From: Oreohelix idahoensis
Lineage: Eukaryota; Mollusca; Gastropoda; Stylommatophora; Oreohelicidae
DNA: 64,000 nt
Direction: 5' to 3'
NCBI GenBank assembly: GCA_024509875.1
Contig: JAMPIV010004463.1
Coordinates: forward strand, 496,001-560,000
A program made the position numbers and the translations under genes. How positions within the stretch are numbered: the first letter of the stretch is position 1; every line of letters begins with the position of its first letter. Positions 59,205-64,000 of the stretch are shown in pieces. The notes under the pieces are model-generated. The model was not told the DNA's origin. It saw nothing but the letters and a program-made list of their open reading frames with translations, and did not search any database.

Positions 59205-60393
59205 ATAATAATAATAAATTCTTTAAGCACCAAACACGGCGCATAAGACAGAAACCAGTGCTCTCCATTTCCTCTTACCCTCAGGAACCCAAGTGAGCGC
59301 CTGTAGTGGTATTCTGTTGTTTTGCATTCGTAGGACATGACCGATATATGACCATCGTCTTTTCCTTATATAGTCGGAGACATATTTCTGCCTAGAGTCT
59401 TTCTCTTATTTGTCGATTAGTCTTGAATTCTTTCCAACTGATGTTCATGAGTTTTCTAAGACATTTGTTCTCGAATGTATTCAGCTTGTTCTCCAATGAT
59501 TTTTGTTATTTTCCAACTCTCACAGCCGTATGTTAACACTGAGATAACATTTGAATTAAACAGACGAAGCTTGGTATGTATATTCAATGATCGTAATTTC
59601 CAATGTTAGATAATCTATTGAAGGCGCTAGCTGCCAAAGCAATTCTAGTATGGATTTCTCTTGTTGTGTCACCATCCTGAGTCATTTTACTGCCTAAATA
59701 ATTGAAACTTTCAACTTTCTGTAGTTTTTCCCCGTTCAAGATGATATCAAAGGTCTCGTTAGAAAAGTTCATAGCTTTAGTTTTAGAGGCATTTATTTGG
59801 AGACCTATTTTAACCGAGAGATGACACAAATCATTTATTGCTTCTTGGGATTGTCTTGGTGTTGAACTTAAGAATGCTACATCATCTGCGAAATCCAGGT
59901 CCCCCAGGAATTTTCCATTTGTCCATTTTATACCTAATTGTTCATTGTGGGTATAGTTTCTCATAACCCAATCAATAGCTATTCCAAAAAGTAGTGGTGA
60001 CATAATACAGCCTTGTTTCACCCCTGTTTCTACTGTAAACCATTCTGTATTCCCTTTATTTGTTCTAACACAACATCTTGCATTGTCATATAGTGCTTTG
60101 ATTATATTCACATATTTTGTTGGAAAACCATAGATTGTAAGTATCTTCCACAATGATGGGCGGTGTAGACTATCAAAGGCTTTTTGAAAATCGACGAAGG
60201 TGATAATAAGTGGCGATTGCCTTTCCACTGATTCTTCTATAATTGTTCTTAGTGTGAATATTTGATCAATACATGATCGTTTCGGCCTGAAACCCGCTTG
60301 TTCTTCTCTGATCTTTTCGTCAGCATGCAATTTAAGTCTTTCTAACATCATGCAACATAATAATTTTCCAGGTACTGATAATAGAGATATACC
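59205..60393 (-). pseudogene. LINE 3' half: rest of reverse transcriptase
   Basis: Starts GISLLSVPGK at 60393 and continues open through EEQAGFRPKRSCIDQ, VDFQKAFDSLHR, GVKQGCIMSP, the catalytic DFADDVAFL and NYLGSKM to a stop at 59584. Downstream, in decayed frames, [18 protein letters not shown] and [13 protein letters not shown] C-terminal motifs can be read at 59340-59250 before the AAT tail. Confidence 0.9.
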
Positions 60394-61983
60394 AATTAAA
60401 GAAATGGATAATTATAAGTTGGACTTATTGGGTGTCAGCGAGTGTAGATGGACGGGGAAGGGCATAAAATATATTTCAGAAGAAAAAAAAGCAAATTATA
60501 TACTCTGGTAGTAATGATAATCGTCACACAGAGGGAGTAGCCATCCTAATGACACAGAAAGCAGCAGCATCGCTTATCAGCTGGGTACCTATCAATGAGA
60601 GGCTAATATTAGCTAGATTTCAGACACGATTTTTCAAGCTCTCAATTGTACAATGTTATGCACCAACTAACGACGCTCTTGATATCACAAAAGATGACTT
60701 CTATGAAGCACTTCTAAGTACCATCAACACAATACCCAAGCATGACATAATAGCAGTCATGGGTGATTTTAACGCCAAAGTAGGTGACAACAACGATGGA
60801 GTACAAAGATATCTCGGTACTCATGGCATAGGCTGTATGAATCAAAATGGCGAAAGACTTCTAGAACTTTGTGAAATATCAAACCTCGTTGTGGCAGACA
60901 CCATCTTTACACATAAGAATATCCACAAGATAACATGGAATTCACCTGATGGCAGAACTAAGAACCAGATAGATCACTTCTGCATAAGCGCTAAATTTCG
61001 CTCATCAGTTCAAGACGTCAGAGCATACAGAGGTGCAGAGATCGGAAGCGATCATAACCTCTGCATAGCTAAACTGAGAATTAAACTGAAGAAGTTATAC
61101 CAACAGAATAAAAATAGAAGAATAGATGTACACAGACTGCATTCAAATGATATAAAGGAGGAATATAATGTCAAAATGAACAACTATTTCGATGCTTTAG
61201 GCAAAATTGACAACGATATCAACACCAAGACAATCGATACTAAATGGGAACAACTGAGAACAGCAATGACAGAAGCAGCAGTAGCGACCACCGGATACCT
61301 AGTACATAAAAAAGAAAAAATGGATGAGAGAAGATACTTGGGATAAAATACAAGAAAGGAAAACAGCAAAACTTAAACTACTAGCGGCAAGTACACATAA
61401 TGCAGTTGAATCTTGCAAACTAACTTATAACTTGTTAAATAAAGAAGTGAAGACAAAAACTCGAAGAGATAAAAGACATTTCATCAATGAACTGGCCGTA
61501 GAAGCTGAAAATGCTGCAAGAACTGGTAATAGTAGGTGCCTTTATCAAATTACAAAACAACTATGTCACCAGCCTACTGCTATGGAAACACCTGTTAAAG
61601 GTAAATTAGGGAATTCAATACCAACAGAAAAAGAACAAATGAAGAGATGGGCTGAGCACTTCATGGAGGTGCTAAACAGACCACCACCAACAGTAACACC
61701 TGATTTTAATAATGAAACACCCATCACCACCTTGCCAATAACTTGCGATGAATTCACGCTGGACGAGATCAAACAAGCCGTTAAAAGATTAAAAAATTTT
61801 AAAGCTGCTGGAGTTGACGAAATTTCAGGGGAAATGATTAAAGCAATTAATGACAACAACCTCTTGAGAATTTTAGATATTATAAATGAAGTATGGAGAG
61901 AAGAACAACCACCACAACAATGGAAAGACAGTATTATTGTAAAGTTATCGAAGAAAGGTGATCTATCAGACTGTAATAACTGG
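60394..61983 (+). pseudogene. LINE 5' half: AP endonuclease and start of reverse transcriptase (inverted)
   Basis: Starts inside the endonuclease at KEMDNYKLDLLGVSECRW; the N-terminal block is missing. Catalytic blocks MGDFNAKVG, NQIDHFC and SDHNLCIAK are at about 60755-61070. Frame changes occur near 60490 and near 61325. The linker (EKEQMKRWAEHFMEVLNR) and RT N-terminus (AAGVDEISGEMIK, PPQQWKDSIIV, KKGDLSDCNNW) follow up to the break at 61983. Confidence 0.9.
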
Positions 61984-62386
61984 CCCGCTATTACTCGAGG
62001 TGAAATCTGAGGCTAGTATGTCCAACCTGAGACTGATTTTTACGTGAGTATCTCTTTATTTCTTGTACAGAGACACGTGTCCCTCGCCACTCACGCAGAT
62101 ACTCGCCGATTTCGGAGGTACCTATTAGAGCTGGGTCGGCTCAGGAGCCACCAGTCCCTGGTCGGGGACACTGCTTCAAATGTCCTCGCCAGGGCTCGAG
62201 TTAATCCAGTCCAAATCCCGGTCGACGAAAATCTTCAAATGTCCTCGCCCGGGTTTGATCCTGGGTCACCCGGTCGCCAGCGCAGTTTGGTAACCACTAC
62301 ACCAGCGCGGCTCCCATTGGTGCTCTTGAATTTAATTCCCGTCTTATGACGGGCTTTTACACTAGTTACCTCATAGTAGTCGTCGT

Positions 62387-62575
62387 CTGTGGGGTTCTCA
62401 ACATTGTTTTGTTCATGGTCCCCTCTCCCGCAAGAGCCTCATTTACCTCATTGGCGTTTGGCAGAAAAAACGATATTTTACCATCTTACTGTGGCCCCCT
62501 AGAAATATAGCGTGGCCCCCTAGAAATATAGTATGGCCCCCCTGGGGAGTCATATGGCCCACTTTGAGAATCACT
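62387..62575. mobile_element. Possible hAT-like MITE
   Basis: The left end (ctgtggggttctcaac) and right end (reverse complement cagtgattctcaaagtgggcc) resemble hAT termini, with repeated tggccccctagaaatata inside. No 8-bp duplication was found. Confidence 0.45.
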
Positions 62576-62852
62576 GCTCTAGAGCACGCCAGAGAGAGAG
62601 AGAGAGAGCAGTTGTTACATTCTTTTTTTTTGTCTTTCCCCTCCCCCCCCCCCCCCGGGAATTACACAAGGGGCGTCCAGTAATAATGTTATGAACGAAA
62701 ATAGGTAGCGTGTATCTCACTAGGATAAATAACAACGCGACGACCCAACGTTAAGTCCACACCGTCTTTTTCTGGGTACAGAAGTACGAAAACAGCCGAG
62801 AAATGACAGTGAGAAATAATATAACTGATAGGAAATTTAAATGTCAAAAGAC
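62576..62852. other. Spacer with short runs and a mariner-end-like site
   Basis: A GA run near 62591-62608, poly-C at 62641-62656, and aaggggcgtccagtaataatg at 62678, which resembles the mariner-2 terminus without a partner. Confidence 0.5.
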
Positions 62853-62944
62853 AGAAAGAAATATAGAAAGAAAGAAAGGCAGAAAGAAAGGCAGAAAGAA
62901 AGAAAGAAAGACAAAGAAAGAAAGAAAGAAAGAAAGAAAGAAAA

Positions 62945-62976
<32 letters not shown>

Positions 62977-63029
62977 AAAAAATAAAGAAAGAAAGGCAGA
63001 CAGAAAGAAAGACAGAAAGAAAGGCAGAC

Positions 63030-63116
<87 letters not shown>

Positions 63117-63160
63117 CAGAAAGGCAGAAAGAAAGATAGGCAGAAAGAAAGAAAGGGGTA
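62853..63160. repeat. (GAAA)n microsatellite with GGCA interruptions
   Basis: About 300 bp of gaaa units broken by ggcaga/gacaga units. The Lys/Arg and Phe/Leu/Ser frames are artefacts. Confidence 0.96.
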
Positions 63161-63543
63161 TAATTGTCAATTACAAAGGCAGACGCCGATCTGTTAAATC
63201 CATATCTGAAATACCGCGCGGAAAGCAACCAAATACTAAACCAGAAGGGTAGTTTCCTTATCATATAATAAGCTCGATACAAACGTATGCATGTGTGAAA
63301 TCAAATAACAGTAATACATTTGTCAGATTTGCTCATGAACATCAATAACACTGGCTAACAAAAAAATAAATTTTTTTTTCTTTCTCTAACATTTCTATGT
63401 TTTTCTGGTCAATTTTAATGCGCTGTTTTTAAATCTGCAAACCGTTTTTTTTCTATCAGGTCGGGATCTCTAGAAATACGCAATTGAAGTTTTTTAACAA
63501 CGCATACAGTATTACAACATCATTCGTACAAGAAGTATAACAG
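63161..63543. other. Unassigned spacer
   Basis: No motif seen between the microsatellite and the edge gene. Confidence 0.45.
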
Positions 63544-64000
63544 TTATGTAGGCTTGAATTTCTTTGCAGTCGACTTTCGTCGGTGAATGGCATGTGGTAC
63601 ATCGTGACGAAGCATCCAACAATAATCGGCAAGCATGGTCATACTCCACCGTCCTTGATAACGTGACTCCATTACGGCGATATCTTGATGGAATTGTTCT
63701 CCATGTTCATCGCTGACTTCGCCAAGGTTGACAGGGAAAAAGTCAAGATGCGAATCGAGCAAATGGATTTTGAGGGACATGTTACAGCCCATAATTCTGT
63801 ATGCATCTATGCACTGCTTAACAATATGCACATAGTCGACAGATTTGTGATTTCCCAGAAAGTTATCGACGATCGATTTGAATGCCATCCATGCGCGAAG
63901 TTCACTACCATGTAACAAGTTCTCGAATTGTTTATCTGCAATAACTTTCCTTATATGAGGTCCTACAAAGATACCTTCCTTTATCTTTGCATCGCTAACT
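63544..64000 (-). CDS. C-terminal part of an uncharacterised invertebrate repeat-borne protein
   Basis: The minus frame is open from base 64000 to the TAA at 63544 (about 151 codons); the 5' part lies outside the window. Readable blocks in order: DAKIKEGIFVGPHIRKVI, SELRAWMAFKSIVDNFLGNH, MGCNMSLKIHLLDSHLDFFP, VSDEHGEQFHQDIAVMESRY, QGRWSMTMLADYCWMLRHD, and a basic end (RRKSTAKKFKPT). I recognise this pattern as a protein family present in many copies in arthropod and other invertebrate genomes. Its biochemical role is not known to me, and multi-copy occurrence suggests a transposon origin. No stop or frameshift is visible in this part, in contrast to the rest of the window. The upstream sequence would be needed to tell a gene from a truncated copy. 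Confidence 0.7.
   Translation of the reverse strand, partial: VSDAKIKEGIFVGPHIRKVIADKQFENLLHGSELRAWMAFKSIVDNFLGNHKSVDYVHIVKQCIDAYRIMGCNMSLKIHLLDSHLDFFPVNLGEVSDEHGEQFHQDIAVMESRYQGRWSMTMLADYCWMLRHDVPHAIHRRKSTAKKFKPT

Larger units (their letters stand above)
59205..61983 (-). mobile_element. RTE/L2-like LINE with 5' inversion (twin-priming structure)
   Basis: Flanked by perfect 10-bp CCCGCTATTA (59195-59204 and 61984-61993). The 3' half lies on the minus strand (60393 down to an AAT tail at about 59217-59205). The 5' half lies inverted on the plus strand (60394-61983). The protein is split between NNW, the last codons of the plus half, and GISLLSVPGK, the first codons of the minus half, so little more than one codon is lost at the internal priming point. 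This is the arrangement described for twin-primed L1 insertions. Confidence 0.92.
59184..62315 (-). mobile_element. tRNA-headed SINE inside the Helitron, itself split by a LINE
   Basis: 12-bp duplication ATTGATGCTCTT (59172-59183) and ATTGGTGCTCTT (62316-62327), one mismatch. On the minus strand it starts GGGAGCCGCGCTGGTGTAGT at 62315, with A box (tggtgtagtgg) and B box (ggatcaaaccc), and ends in a short A tail at 59187-59184. Excluding the LINE it is about 343 bp. The head is shared with SINE-B; the body is different. Confidence 0.82.
58880..62365 (+). mobile_element. Helitron-like element containing a nested SINE and LINE
   Basis: The left part (58880-59183) begins TCATATATATAAAA and follows the reverse complement of 4676-5110 to attgatgctctt. 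The right part resumes at 62328 with ttgaatttaattcccg, the hairpin CCCGTC-TTAT-GACGGG (62338-62353) and CTAG at 62362-62365 followed by T. The two parts join if the 59184-62327 insert and its duplication are removed, giving a Helitron of about 340 bp. The base before TC is C rather than the usual A. Confidence 0.78.

Noticed and set aside
62676..62700. Third mariner element
   Set aside because: Only one terminus-like sequence (aaggggcgtccag); no partner end or transposase nearby.

Overview
This is animal nuclear DNA, almost certainly from an invertebrate. It has no operons, no ordinary single-copy host gene I can recognise, no rRNA and no intact tRNA gene. Instead it is a dense, layered deposit of transposable elements and tandem repeats. 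The mix (RTE/L2-like LINEs with short tetranucleotide tails, tRNA-headed SINEs, mariner, Tc1, pogo/Tigger and hAT-like DNA transposons, a Helitron-like family, Gmr1-type Ty3/gypsy elements, long minisatellites) would fit a mollusc, but that assignment is inference only. The one non-transposase protein fragment, at the right edge, belongs as far as I can recall to a family common in invertebrate genomes.

Layout. 1-1083: LINE reverse transcriptase cut by the window edge. 4.0-7.3 kb: an AT microsatellite, a complete short Helitron-like element, a LINE-leader-derived short retroelement, and a SINE split by a mariner (transposase broken by one stop codon). 9.6-18.9 kb: a LINE cut in two by an 8.1 kb gypsy element with near-identical 1.9 kb LTRs and a 5-bp target duplication. 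19-23 kb: minisatellites and several SINEs. 23.5-25.5 kb: a Tc1 element carrying a pogo/Tigger-type MITE and sitting in a TA microsatellite. 25.8-27.1 kb: LINE pieces. 27.3-30 kb: three large tandem arrays (27-bp, TAACAR hexamer, 24-bp). 31-34 kb: the most complete LINE. 34.4-36.1 kb: a second mariner with perfect 43-bp inverted repeats and a SINE inside its transposase gene. 38.5-39.9 kb: a SINE inverted dimer, a LINE with a hAT-like MITE, and a Helitron piece. 40.0-48.4 kb: a second gypsy element. 48.4-57.2 kb: microsatellites, a 21-bp and a 13-bp minisatellite and a 2.5 kb 37-bp satellite with a 31-monomer higher-order repeat. 58.9-62.4 kb: a three-level nest, LINE inside SINE inside Helitron, with the LINE split by a twin-priming-type inversion. 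63.5 kb to the end: the edge protein.

How the parts relate. Nearly every coding region is a broken element protein. The target-site duplications that can be read directly give a relative order of insertions: mariner after SINE-A; gypsy-1 after its host LINE; SINE-C after mariner-2; LINE after SINE after Helitron; the MITE after the Tc1. Both gypsy elements encode integrase upstream of reverse transcriptase, the order known for the Gmr1 lineage. Gypsy-1 looks very recent by its LTRs, yet lacks a recognisable protease and integrase core, so it was probably mobilised with proteins supplied in trans. LINE clade names are given only as 'RTE/L2-like' because I cannot run a phylogeny.
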